Origin: Gammaproteobacteria bacterium
GTDB taxonomy: Bacteria; Pseudomonadota; Gammaproteobacteria; Pseudomonadales; Cellvibrionaceae
Assembly (NCBI GenBank): GCA_021151625.1
Contig: JAGKWY010000049.1
Location: 12,741-76,740, forward strand
Direction: 5' to 3'
Length of the DNA: 64,000 nucleotides
Positions 43,685 to 52,381 of the stretch are shown in pieces. Below the pieces are notes generated by a model, which had not been told where the DNA came from, made no database searches, and worked only from the letters and a program-made list of their open reading frames with translations. The stretch's first letter is position 1, and every line of letters starts with the position of its first letter. The translations under genes and the position numbers were made by a program.

Positions 43685-43996
43685 TCAGCTCACGTTAAAG
43701 AAAACACAGGCAAGGAATAAACATCCTATGAGCTCAAAATAATAATTAATTTTATGAAACTTTGCCTCACAATATCCTTGTCCTCTAATGTGAACCACTT
43801 TGTTCTGCCACAAAATAAAAGAACAATAAATACATGACAGCCCAACAAAAAAAGAAATTGCCTTTGTATACCCAGACAGCATAAATCCCTTGCGAGACAA
43901 TATATAAAGAATAAAGCCAAGAAACAGCACTGCATGTGCCTTTTGTGATTCCCATTTTCTTTTTAAAAAATCATTATTTTCAGAATTAAAGCTCAT
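43685..43996 (-). CDS. Small membrane protein, unknown
   Basis: 103 residues from ATG 43996 (GTG 44005 also in frame). About three hydrophobic segments (HAVLFLGFILYILS, AISFFVGLSCIYCSFILW, YYFELIGCLFLACVFF). AT-rich, like the neighbouring small gene. No family recognised. There is no strong SD. Confidence 0.5.
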   Translation of the reverse strand: MSFNSENNDFLKRKWESQKAHAVLFLGFILYILSRKGFMLSGYTKAISFFVGLSCIYCSFILWQNKVVHIRGQGYCEAKFHKINYYFELIGCLFLACVFFNVS

Positions 43997-44238
43997 ATAC
44001 CCCACGCCACATTACCAAGCCCGTTCCAAGGTTATTATCTTTGCGGAATTCAAATTGACAACCCCTGTTGATTTATCAACTCCCCAACCACCAACTGCTG
44101 ATTTTTCAGCAGAAAAATAAGAACCCACCTTACCCAAGCCCCACAAATACCGCAACAGATAAATGGCGCAGTTATTGCTGATAAGGCAGGAATACAACAT
44201 TTCCCCTCGCAATTGCTTCTAACGAAACAGATTTCATT

Positions 44239-47235
44239 ATGTGGATAGTTAACATCGCCCTGCGCCGGCCCCATACGTTTATTGTGGCGGCGATTCTTCA
44301 GCCGGGTACGGATATTAATACTGCCCTCACCCAAACCACCATGAGCGCCAACGGCGCCGCGCGCGGTATGCCGCAGGGAACCCAGGCCGGGCGAGTGCGC
44401 GCCTGGTCGGCCTCGGAATTGCCAGTTGTGCAGTTAAGTATTTCCAGCGATACCTTATCCGATGTGGAAATTGGTGATGCCGCAGGTAATGTGTTGCGCC
44501 CGATTGTATCCAGCAAAAAAGGCTTATCGCTCACCTTCCCCTACGGTTCGCGTTCACGCCAGGTATCAGTAGATATTAATGCGGCGGCCTTGCTGGCCAA
44601 TAACCTTACACCGGCAGAAATTGTTGCTGCCATGGGGGCGCAGAATTTAATTTTACCCACCGGCACCATGAAAGTGGGCGATAGCGAATTTGATATCAAA
44701 CTCAACGGAGCTATCGCCACCATTGATGAAATCGGGTCGATTCCGATTCGCAGTGAACGTGGTCGCACAATCCTATTGCGCGATGTAGCCAATGTGCGCG
44801 ATGGTTTTTTACCAGCCACTACTATCGCCCGACAAAATGGTTCGCGCAGTGTACTTAACTCGGTGCTGGCATTTGGCGGTGTATCGACCATTGAAGCTGT
44901 TGACCATATTAAAAATTCCGTGCCCGAAATGCTCGCCAAGATGCCGGAAGGCATAGATATCAAATTGATGTTTGATCAATCTATTTTTGTTAAAGCGGCG
45001 ATCAGCAATGTTGTTCACGAAGGTTTAATCGCAGCACTGCTCACCGCTAGCTTGATTTTGTTATTTTTAGGCAACTGGCGTAGCACCTTAATTATTGCTG
45101 TCTCTATTCCACTTTCAATTATGGTCTCACTGATTTGCCTGCACTTGATTGGCCAGACTATTAATTTGATGACACTCGGCGGCCTGGCCCTGGCGGTGGG
45201 AATCCTGGTGGATGATGCCACAGTAGAAATTGAAAACGTGGAGCGACAAATGGCATTAGGCAAACCGCCATTGCAAGCCATTCTGGATGGAGCCCAGGAA
45301 ATTGCCGTACCGGCGTTTGTCTCTACCTTGTGTATTTGTATTGTATTTGTGCCTATGTTTTTCCTGGATGGCATTGCAAGTTATTTGTTTGTGCCGCTCG
45401 GGCAAGCTGTCGTTTTTGCGATGATAGCTTCCTACATTATTTCGCGCACACTAATACCCACACTGGTGATGTATATGATGGCTGGGCACAAGCCCTCTAC
45501 CGGACATTCCCCATCAATCGGACACAGCAATAGTGGTTCGCAACCACAAAATATAAAATCAAGTAATTATTTCGCACGCATCCACTACCGCTTTAATCAC
45601 GGCTTTGAAGTTTTTCGTCAACACTTCGCAGAGCTAATGATCGGCCTGTTACAAAAACGCAAACGTTTTATGGCAGTTTTTTTCGGATTTTGTGTGTTAT
45701 CTAGCGGCCTTTACCCAATACTCGGGCAGGATTTATTTCCGGTAGTGGATAGCGGGCAATTACGCCTGCATGTGCGCGCACCTTCAGGCACACGCCTGGA
45801 ACAAATGCCGGCACTGATTGATGAAATCCACCAGGAAATTCGCGCAACCATTCCGGCTGAACAAATGGGCGATATCCTCGATATTATCGGCGGGCCCTAT
45901 AGTACGATTAACACCTTAAACGGCAACTCGGGTACTGCTGAATCCGCCGACTCAGAAATTATGTTCAGCTTTAAACAGGGAGAGTTGAACAGCAATGCGA
46001 TTATGAAACAACTGCGCCTGAGTTTGCCCAAGCGTTTTCCCCATGTGGAATTCTTTTTCCAACCCGCTGATCAAATTAGCCAGACATTAAACTTTGGCAT
46101 TCCTGCCCCCATTGATGTGCAATTTATTGGCGGCCGTCCCAATGAAATACTGCCCATTGCCGCTGTATTTAATAATGAACTGCGCAAAATTCCCGGCATA
46201 GTGGATGCCCACGTTTACCAGCGCTGGAGCAAACCAACGCTCTCACTGGAAATGAATCGCACTCAATTGCAGCAACTGGGTTTAAGCGCGCGCAATGTGG
46301 CAGAAAATATGATGATCTCGCTCAGCGGCAGTATGCAAACCACACCCACCTATTGGCTCAATGAAGCCAATGGCAACACCTACAACATAGGTGCAAAAAC
46401 CATTGAAATGGAAATGGATTCAATCGATGAATTGCTGGGCATTCCCATCGGCAAAGGTAGTGACGGCAAACAACAATTGCTGGGGAATGTAGTGACTTAC
46501 AAACGCAGCTCGCAGGTATCAGCCGTTAATCGCTACAACAATTTCAACATGATTAATATCCATGCTAATTTCCAGGATCGCGACCTGGGCGCAATTAGCC
46601 GTGATATCAATACGTTGTTAGAAAAAACCAAAGCCAGTTTACCGCGCGGTGTAGACATTAAAGTGCGCGGTCAAATCGAAACCCTTAATGAAGCCTTCAG
46701 CGGATTAAGTGCCGGAATTTTGATAGCCGTTGCGTTGGTTTATTTTTTGGTAGTAGTGAATTTCCAAAGCTGGCTCGACCCTTTAATTATTATTAGCGCC
46801 CTGCCCGCCGCGTTGGCCGGTATTGCCTGGATGCTATTCCTGACCGGCACCACCCTGAGTGTTCCCGCATTAACCGGCACCATTATGACCATGGGCGTTG
46901 CCACCGCGAACAGTATTTTGCTGGTGTCATTTGCACGCACACGTTTGCAAGAAGGTGTGCCACCGATTAGTGCGGCACTTGAAGCGGCGACTACGCGTTT
47001 ACGTCCGGTATTAATGACCGCTTGCGCCATGATTGTGGGCATGTTGCCCATGGCGCTCGGCTTGGGCCAGGGCGGCGAACAAAATGCACCACTGGGCCGC
47101 GCGGTTATTGGCGGATTGCTCTTTGCAACTATTTCCACACTGGTATTTGTGCCGGTGGTATTTGCCAGCTTGCACCAATGGTTAAAGCAACGCGCAGAGA
47201 AAAATCAGGTATTTTCTAGATTAACGCCGCATTAA
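44239..47235 (+). CDS. RND efflux permease with apparent N-terminal in-frame deletion
   Basis: 998 residues. The protein opens MWIVNIALRRPHTFIVAAIL and then continues QPGTDINTALTQ. In full-length HAE1-type RND pumps these parts are separated by roughly 75-80 residues (end of TM1 and the first porter subdomain with P-T-D-I-F-P and E-x-x-E-x-x-V). Later parts are complete: porter and ILLFLGNWRSTLIIAVSIPLSI, the proton-relay Asp pair (VDDATVEIEN, residues 325-326), a Ser/His-rich linker, and a C-terminal half with full transmembrane set. The adaptor follows 162 bp later. Function is doubtful unless the deletion is a sequencing error. Confidence 0.88.
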   Translation: MWIVNIALRRPHTFIVAAILQPGTDINTALTQTTMSANGAARGMPQGTQAGRVRAWSASELPVVQLSISSDTLSDVEIGDAAGNVLRPIVSSKKGLSLTFPYGSRSRQVSVDINAAALLANNLTPAEIVAAMGAQNLILPTGTMKVGDSEFDIKLNGAIATIDEIGSIPIRSERGRTILLRDVANVRDGFLPATTIARQNGSRSVLNSVLAFGGVSTIEAVDHIKNSVPEMLAKMPEGIDIKLMFDQSIFVKAAISNVVHEGLIAALLTASLILLFLGNWRSTLIIAVSIPLSIMVSLICLHLIGQTINLMTLGGLALAVGILVDDATVEIENVERQMALGKPPLQAILDGAQEIAVPAFVSTLCICIVFVPMFFLDGIASYLFVPLGQAVVFAMIASYIISRTLIPTLVMYMMAGHKPSTGHSPSIGHSNSGSQPQNIKSSNYFARIHYRFNHGFEVFRQHFAELMIGLLQKRKRFMAVFFGFCVLSSGLYPILGQDLFPVVDSGQLRLHVRAPSGTRLEQMPALIDEIHQEIRATIPAEQMGDILDIIGGPYSTINTLNGNSGTAESADSEIMFSFKQGELNSNAIMKQLRLSLPKRFPHVEFFFQPADQISQTLNFGIPAPIDVQFIGGRPNEILPIAAVFNNELRKIPGIVDAHVYQRWSKPTLSLEMNRTQLQQLGLSARNVAENMMISLSGSMQTTPTYWLNEANGNTYNIGAKTIEMEMDSIDELLGIPIGKGSDGKQQLLGNVVTYKRSSQVSAVNRYNNFNMINIHANFQDRDLGAISRDINTLLEKTKASLPRGVDIKVRGQIETLNEAFSGLSAGILIAVALVYFLVVVNFQSWLDPLIIISALPAALAGIAWMLFLTGTTLSVPALTGTIMTMGVATANSILLVSFARTRLQEGVPPISAALEAATTRLRPVLMTACAMIVGMLPMALGLGQGGEQNAPLGRAVIGGLLFATISTLVFVPVVFASLHQWLKQRAEKNQVFSRLTPH

Positions 47236-47397
47236 TGAACACAGTATCAATTAACACAATGCCAATGACACAATATTAGTTAACTCGAACATGATTTCAG
47301 CAAAACAACGGATCTTGCAACTATTCATGTTTAGTAAAAAGCATATTGAGTAAAACATTATGCAGAACATTTTTAAAATTTTTATTGGATATCAGCA

Positions 47398-48666
47398 ATG
47401 AATGATTATCACCCTTTACCCAGGGATGAATCCCAATCGGCATTTTCTACCAATGACACAACACAAGATACAAACGGTCATTCGCCAGAATATTTAACAG
47501 CACAGCTGCCATCTGCAACGTCAAGTCGTTCGTTAATGACGGTACAGCGTGTTGCCTTCGCACTGGTGGGATTATTGCTCGTTAGTGGTGCCACCCGTGC
47601 GCTGGTTAACCAGCGCGATGCCAAAGCCTTGCAGGATTACACCAGTGCAACACTGGAACGTCGAGTATTAACCACTAAAGCCAAACCCGGTTCATTGCAA
47701 CAAAATTTGCGTTTACCCACCAGTTTGCGCGGCAATACTGAAGCCGTTATTTACGCGCGTACTAACGGTTATGTATCCAACTGGCACAAGGGTATTGGCG
47801 ATTACGTCAAGCGCGGTGAATTACTCGCTACCCTGGATACACCTGAACAAGAGCAGCAACTTGCACAGGCGCGTGCGCAGCGCGAGCAAATTGCTGCGCA
47901 ACTGGAGCTCGCCGAAAAAACCCTCGCACGCTGGGACAGTTTGGCGCAACGTGAAAATGCTATTTCACCACAAGATCTGGATGAAAAACGCAGCCTGGTG
48001 CGGCAGACGCGCGCGGATTTAACCGCAGCCGATGCCAATGTAAAACGCCTGGATAACCTGGAAAACTTTCGCCACATACGCGCAGCTTTCGACGGCATCA
48101 TTACTCGTCGCAGTGTGGAAATTGGCGATTATGTGGCGCAGGGTAGCAAGGAATTATTTGCCATTACCCAAACCGATCCACTGCGGGCCAGCATCTGGAT
48201 TCCGCAGTCCTACGCCGATAATTTAGCAATTAACGCCGAGGTTGAATTAAATCTGCGTGAGCAACAAGGGCCGCTGGAAGCGCGCATTGAACGCATCGCC
48301 GGTGGCATTGACCCCAGCACCCGTTCGCGCCAGGTAGATTTGCTGTTACCTAATTCGGATGGAGCCCTATTACCTGGTGCCTATGCCGAAGTAAATATCC
48401 CGGTTACTAGCAGTGTAGAAACTTTAGTTGTTCCTGCGGCTACTTTAATTATTCGCGATCAATACCAACGCATTGCGGTGGTAGATGCAGAAAATAAAAT
48501 CAGTTTTCGCAATGTAAAACTAGGCCGCGATTTAGGGCGCGATGTTGAAGTGCTGGAGGGTATTAGCACTGGCGATACACTGGTAGTCAGCCCGCCCGAT
48601 CAATTGGTAGAAGCTGAAGCGGTAAAAACCCAGGAGTGGAAACCTGCCGCACCGGTAGGCAGATAG
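47398..48666 (+). CDS. RND efflux periplasmic adaptor (membrane fusion protein)
   Basis: 422 residues. A long cytosolic/hydrophilic N-terminal lead and one membrane anchor (VAFALVGLLLVSGATRAL) precede the lipoyl-like hairpin domain with EAVIYARTNGYVSNWHKGIGDYVKRGELLATLDTPE, coiled-coil LAQARAQREQIAAQLELAEKTLARWDSL, and beta-barrel FDGIITRRSVEIGDYVAQG. It would bridge the pump to a TolC-like channel, which is not encoded nearby. Order permease-then-adaptor is less usual. A terminator follows. Confidence 0.92.
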   Translation: MNDYHPLPRDESQSAFSTNDTTQDTNGHSPEYLTAQLPSATSSRSLMTVQRVAFALVGLLLVSGATRALVNQRDAKALQDYTSATLERRVLTTKAKPGSLQQNLRLPTSLRGNTEAVIYARTNGYVSNWHKGIGDYVKRGELLATLDTPEQEQQLAQARAQREQIAAQLELAEKTLARWDSLAQRENAISPQDLDEKRSLVRQTRADLTAADANVKRLDNLENFRHIRAAFDGIITRRSVEIGDYVAQGSKELFAITQTDPLRASIWIPQSYADNLAINAEVELNLREQQGPLEARIERIAGGIDPSTRSRQVDLLLPNSDGALLPGAYAEVNIPVTSSVETLVVPAATLIIRDQYQRIAVVDAENKISFRNVKLGRDLGRDVEVLEGISTGDTLVVSPPDQLVEAEAVKTQEWKPAAPVGR

Positions 48667-48715
48667 AAATTTTTAATTGCCAGAAAACCTGGAGCAGCTT
48701 TATAGTAAATCGACC

Positions 48716-48744
48716 AAAAAGGCGCTCAACTAAGGCGCCTTTTT
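48716..48744. terminator. Bidirectional rho-independent terminator
   Basis: AAAAAGGCGC / GCGCCTTTTT, 10-bp stem with a 9-base loop, T-tracts on both strands. It ends the RND operon (plus) and the cytochrome/lectin operon (minus). Confidence 0.9.
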
Positions 48745-48759
48745 GATGATAATTTTTAC

Positions 48760-49356
48760 TTAATTAAGCGGACGTTTATCGCCGGGATACCAGAATTGTG
48801 AATGGCAGCTTTCGCAGGTGTGCTCAATAATTCCACCCGCCTCCTCCAGCTTATCTACATTTTTTTCATCGATCGCACTGACGACCAGATCTGCTGCATC
48901 CTGCAATGCATGGGCGCGCTCCACAAAAACAGGCCATTGTGCAGCAATCAAGGCTTCAACCGCTTCTGCCTGTAATTCTGTATGATGGGTTGAGGTACTC
49001 ACATCAGGGTGGGCTACTTTGCGCCCCGGAATAACCAGCAAATTACTCACTTCACGCAGGACTATGGCATGGTTGCGCAGTGTCGCCCAGTCTTCATCTG
49101 TTTGCGGACGAATTTCTTCAACACCTTCCACCGTGCTTACCGTGGAAATAGAATTCCAGATCGGATCTATATTCGGGTCAATCACCGACAACATAATTTC
49201 CTGCAAGGTTGCGTGCGGCCGGAAAGCCGATGCGGTTTTATTTAATTCAGGGGGATTGGTTGCGATGGACTCCTCCGCTCGCTCAGAGCAAGCGGAGGCA
49301 GACACTAGCAGCGCAAGTGTGGTGAGCAAAGCGAATTTACGCTGCATGTTTTGCAT
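48760..49356 (-). CDS. Monoheme c-type cytochrome lipoprotein
   Basis: 198 residues. A lipoprotein signal ends SASAC (C23), followed by a helical body and a single heme motif CESCH (C181, C184, H185) near the C-terminus, then QFWYPGDKRP. This is the class II layout (four helices, C-terminal CxxCH), as in the cytochrome at 12017 but longer. It is the last gene of the operon that starts with the rhodanese-like protein; it starts 17 bp after the lectin-like gene. Confidence 0.85.
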   Translation of the reverse strand: MQNMQRKFALLTTLALLVSASACSERAEESIATNPPELNKTASAFRPHATLQEIMLSVIDPNIDPIWNSISTVSTVEGVEEIRPQTDEDWATLRNHAIVLREVSNLLVIPGRKVAHPDVSTSTHHTELQAEAVEALIAAQWPVFVERAHALQDAADLVVSAIDEKNVDKLEEAGGIIEHTCESCHSQFWYPGDKRPLN

Positions 49357-49373
49357 AACTTATTTAACTCAAT

Positions 49374-50108
49374 TTAATTGGCAACAAAGCAATAAAACAA
49401 TCCGGCACCACCTGTGGCCACCAGATTTTCCTGGCTGCAACCACGGCTTGGATGCGCCGAATTCCAGGAGGCATTGCCGCCACCGGTGCGATCAAAATGG
49501 CCTACTTGTGCTGAGCCATCTGCTGCAGTACTGGTGTAGTTCTTACAGGTGTGATCAGCCGCATCGGTAAATGCCGTGCCGTCAGTTTTTGAGCCGGTGA
49601 GGATATCGTGCTGGTTAGGTGTATCACCAGCGCCGAGTACACGCTCACCTTTTTCAGTTAACGCCTGATTGCGAGTAAGGTTGCTGCCCAATTGCGCCTG
49701 CGCCAAAGTATCACCGTGCAAATGGCCAACATCATTAGCAATCAATGCCCCTTTCACGTTATACCAGGGGCCTTTACCAATACGGTCACGCGCATTAATT
49801 GCAGGTTTTCCATCGGCAGCCTGCGCACTCAAGTAAGCACGCCAGGTTTTATTGCCTGCGCCCACAGCTTTTGCCAGCGCCTGGCAATGTGCATCAGCAC
49901 CCGCCAAACCACCCAGGTTTGCGCCTTTACCAAGACCTACGCTGGTAGTAAAAAAACTGAATTTTTGCAGTGCCTCTTCCGGACTAATTTGCGGTGCTTG
50001 CGGACGAGGTGGTTGTGCTGCGGTGTTTTGTGCAACTACCGGCAAGCTGGTAAATGCAATAGCTGCAGAAAGCAAACCGGTACACAGGGCCAGGGTTTTC
50101 AATTTCAT
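49374..50108 (-). CDS. Secreted lectin-like (endostatin/C-type-lectin-fold) protein
   Basis: 244 residues with signal peptide (LLSAAIAFTSLPVVAQ). The mature part has FFTTSVGLGKGANLGGLAGADAHCQALAKAVGAGNKTWRAYLS, GPWYNVKGALIANDV, and C-terminal HTCKNYTS and GLFYCFVAN. The AGADAHC...W-AYLS pattern is typical of secreted endostatin/C-type-lectin-like domains of bacteria. It may bind a ligand in the periplasm or outside. It sits between two small membrane proteins and a cytochrome lipoprotein in one operon. Confidence 0.75.
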   Translation of the reverse strand: MKLKTLALCTGLLSAAIAFTSLPVVAQNTAAQPPRPQAPQISPEEALQKFSFFTTSVGLGKGANLGGLAGADAHCQALAKAVGAGNKTWRAYLSAQAADGKPAINARDRIGKGPWYNVKGALIANDVGHLHGDTLAQAQLGSNLTRNQALTEKGERVLGAGDTPNQHDILTGSKTDGTAFTDAADHTCKNYTSTAADGSAQVGHFDRTGGGNASWNSAHPSRGCSQENLVATGGAGLFYCFVAN

Positions 50109-50167
50109 TGTTATTTCCTCTTCTTGTTTAATGATTGATCTTTAATGATTGAACGTAAAAATTTTAA

Positions 50168-50647
50168 TTAAGCTGCAACAAAACCTATCGCCCTGCCAGC
50201 CAGCCCCACACCAAACCACAGCAGTAATGAAATACTGGCGGTGAGTATAGCGAGCCAGGGGCGCGGGTTTTCAGTCGCAGCAACTTTGCGATAAAGCGAA
50301 TATTGGATAATTAATGCCACCACAAATAATTTCATCTTGAACCAGAACGCCGGGTTGGGTTCGTACAAGGCCGCACTGGGAACCAACATAAAAATTCCGG
50401 ACAAGACTAAAAATGCCAGGCCGGTAACAACAAAAGGCTTGGTGTAATTTGCCAATTGCGGTGTAGAAAAATGGGTTAAGCCAACACCTAACAAGCGCAA
50501 ATTCACCAACAGGATTGAGGTCAGTACCAACACCAAACCGGCAATATGAAATAGCTGGGCAAAAATGCCGAATATTAAATGCGCTTGCCCGAGTGCAACG
50601 GCAATGCTGCTGTTCTGGATACTTTGAAAAAGTGTTTCAGTTGTCAT
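50168..50647 (-). CDS. Small membrane protein, DUF6644-like (second of pair)
   Basis: 159 residues from ATG 50647. Four hydrophobic segments; the first is HLIFGIFAQLFHIAGLVLVLTSILLVNLRLLG, with a His and a Arg-Leu-Leu-Gly ending shared with the upstream partner. The shared HxxG/DLRLxG pattern suggests duplication. It starts 11 bp after the upstream gene. Function is unknown; the His residues could bind heme, but this is speculation. Confidence 0.7.
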   Translation of the reverse strand: MTTETLFQSIQNSSIAVALGQAHLIFGIFAQLFHIAGLVLVLTSILLVNLRLLGVGLTHFSTPQLANYTKPFVVTGLAFLVLSGIFMLVPSAALYEPNPAFWFKMKLFVVALIIQYSLYRKVAATENPRPWLAILTASISLLLWFGVGLAGRAIGFVAA

Positions 50648-50658
50648 AATTCCCCCAC

Positions 50659-51159
50659 TTAAAATCCTGAATCCAGATAGGGAATTAATCGCCCCAATAT
50701 CACCACCAGACTCCAGCAGACCAGCGAAATCCAACCGGCAAGACGTGCGCCCGCCGGCGATACCACCGCACCACCCCAGTCACTGGCAGTGCGACCGAAC
50801 CTCACCTCAAACCAAAGTGCATTTAAACCGGCGAGAAAAATAAATAGCAGCTTTAGCGGGAATATCGGTGCTTCCACCAGGCCGGGGCCTGCCGCAAAGG
50901 TCAATAAAATTCCGGTAGCAAAAGTGACTGCGAACCCGGCGATTAACCAGGGCCGCAGTTGTTGCAGCACTATGTGCACCGGAACACTTTTGAAAATAAA
51001 TCCCGTCAAGCGCAGGTCGGTTAAGACAATTAACCCGAATGAAAACGCCAGGCTTAACAGGTGAGTTCCCTCCACCAAAGGATAGACATAAAGCGACTCA
51101 GCCAATGAGGTTCCCAAAGGCGAGTCATACATGGTTTGTAATAAATCAGAGGCACTCAT
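50659..51159 (-). CDS. Small membrane protein, DUF6644-like (first of pair)
   Basis: 166 residues. Four hydrophobic segments with VYPLVEGTHLLSLAFSFGLIVLTDLRLTG in the first, a pattern I associate with DUF6644 proteins, and QLRPWLIAGFAVTFATGILLTF in the second. Conserved His and Arg in membrane segments hint at a redox or ligand-binding role. First membrane gene after the rhodanese-like gene in the operon (53 bp spacing). Confidence 0.7.
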   Translation of the reverse strand: MSASDLLQTMYDSPLGTSLAESLYVYPLVEGTHLLSLAFSFGLIVLTDLRLTGFIFKSVPVHIVLQQLRPWLIAGFAVTFATGILLTFAAGPGLVEAPIFPLKLLFIFLAGLNALWFEVRFGRTASDWGGAVVSPAGARLAGWISLVCWSLVVILGRLIPYLDSGF

Positions 51160-51212
51160 TTTTTAACTCTTGCAACGCAATTAATCACCGCTCGTTTACC
51201 AATGGCGATCAA

Positions 51213-51680
51213 TTAATTATTGGGAAAATAATTCGTCAGTTCTTGCTGCACCGGTGGTGCGACTCTGCGCAACCAGCCACCCTCTTCTTCATAGTCTTGC
51301 ACGCCAGCAGCGCCTGCGACTTTAAAGCCCTTCTCTGCCAACAGATCTGCACCGCGCAACGCACGGCCAGCGTGATTGGAAACCGTGACTATGGTGCGGT
51401 CTTTAGGAATAAACGCGAGGCTCTTTTCCAGGTCGGCTAACTGAATACTGAGGTAAACGGGAAAGCCGCCAATTTTGGTCAGCTCATCGGGGCGACGCAG
51501 ATCAATAAACAATAACTGCTCGGGCGATGCCAATAATTTATCTATTTGCGTTCGCGTTAACTTGGGACTTTTTGCCTGGTATTTCACAGCAGGCTGAGCA
51601 GCTTGTTCAGCAGCCTGAACAACACCAAGGGGAGCAATAACAAAGGCCGCGAGGGCCAGTAATTTAACAATCACTTTCAT
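51213..51680 (-). CDS. Secreted rhodanese-like domain protein without catalytic Cys, second copy
   Basis: 155 residues with signal peptide (FVIAPLGVVQAA). The domain has LLFIDLRRPDELTKIGGFPVYLSIQLADLEK and the active-loop TVSNHAGRALRG. The CxxGxR loop is SNHAGR (Ser101 in the Cys position), identical in kind to the paralog at 30203. Since two copies share it, the change is probably functional rather than decay. It heads a leftward operon with two DUF6644-like proteins, a lectin-like protein and a cytochrome lipoprotein. Confidence 0.85.
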   Translation of the reverse strand: MKVIVKLLALAAFVIAPLGVVQAAEQAAQPAVKYQAKSPKLTRTQIDKLLASPEQLLFIDLRRPDELTKIGGFPVYLSIQLADLEKSLAFIPKDRTIVTVSNHAGRALRGADLLAEKGFKVAGAAGVQDYEEEGGWLRRVAPPVQQELTNYFPNN

Positions 51681-51850
51681 TACAAAATTCCTTCACACAG
51701 GGGAAGCCTTGATAAGGCACCCCAGAAACACTCTGGGATAACACCACTAGAGCAAGCGTCATACCAGCGAAGGAATTTCTGTTGAATTTTCTACATTATT
51801 TTAGTGATTAGGCTTAGCAGTTTGATTTTTAAGGATTTATTGAAATAACC

Positions 51851-51894
51851 AAAATCGCTTATCCAACAGTCATATTGAATAAGCGATTTTTTTG
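51851..51894 (-). terminator. Hairpin between SnoaL-like gene and rhodanese-like gene
   Basis: AAAATCGCTTA / TAAGCGATTTT, 11-bp stem with an 18-base loop at 51851-51890; the minus strand ends in TTTTGG and the plus strand in TTTTTTTG. It separates the ABC operon from the rhodanese-like operon. Confidence 0.7.
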
Positions 51895-51977
51895 TTTAAA
51901 TTAAAACAATTTAGATGCTGATATTCCAGCAATCGATGCTGGATTTTATGATGACTTCCACCAGAAAAATCCGGTGT

Positions 51978-52340
51978 TCAGTTTTTCAGCTGCTGATTAA
52001 ATGATTTAAAAATAGCCTGTTGGATAAATCCATTTTCTACCGTGTAGATGCACAACATCTCTATAGTTCCCGGACCTTCCGGGAAATCCCTCTGGATCAG
52101 CTCATGATCAATAACTACATTATCGAACACTGAACGAGAAATAAGTGTGGCATTGAGGTTAGGTTCTTGAAAACGAGCCTGGATTTTCTGTTTAATGTCC
52201 GCCCTACCCGTTGCGAGCACCAGCCCATCCAACGTCTTTTGGATTGCATCCTCGGCATAGGTAGCTGCCCATTCATCCGCATTTTTCGCGTTATACGCAT
52301 TTAATTGTTTTTCTACTACTGCGACAGCATTTGTACTCAC
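51978..52340 (-). CDS. SnoaL/NTF2-like protein
   Basis: 120 residues from GTG 52340, preferred because AAAGGA stands 9 bases upstream; the longer frame from 52385 would overlap the permease stop. VVEKQLNAYNAKNADEWAATYAEDAI and the C-terminal ENGFIQQAIFKSF are SnoaL-like. It is the fourth gene after the GntR-ABC set on the same strand and may be part of the operon. No signal peptide. Confidence 0.75.
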   Translation of the reverse strand: MSTNAVAVVEKQLNAYNAKNADEWAATYAEDAIQKTLDGLVLATGRADIKQKIQARFQEPNLNATLISRSVFDNVVIDHELIQRDFPEGPGTIEMLCIYTVENGFIQQAIFKSFNQQLKN

Positions 52341-52381
52341 GAATGTATTCCTTTCTAAATAATCGGGATATGCACCAGTTA

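Noticed and set aside
44012..44334. Short leftward ORFs before the RND gene
   Set aside because: Overlap the RND start region, have no motifs and poor start sites; I also looked here for the missing RND segment and did not find it in any frame.
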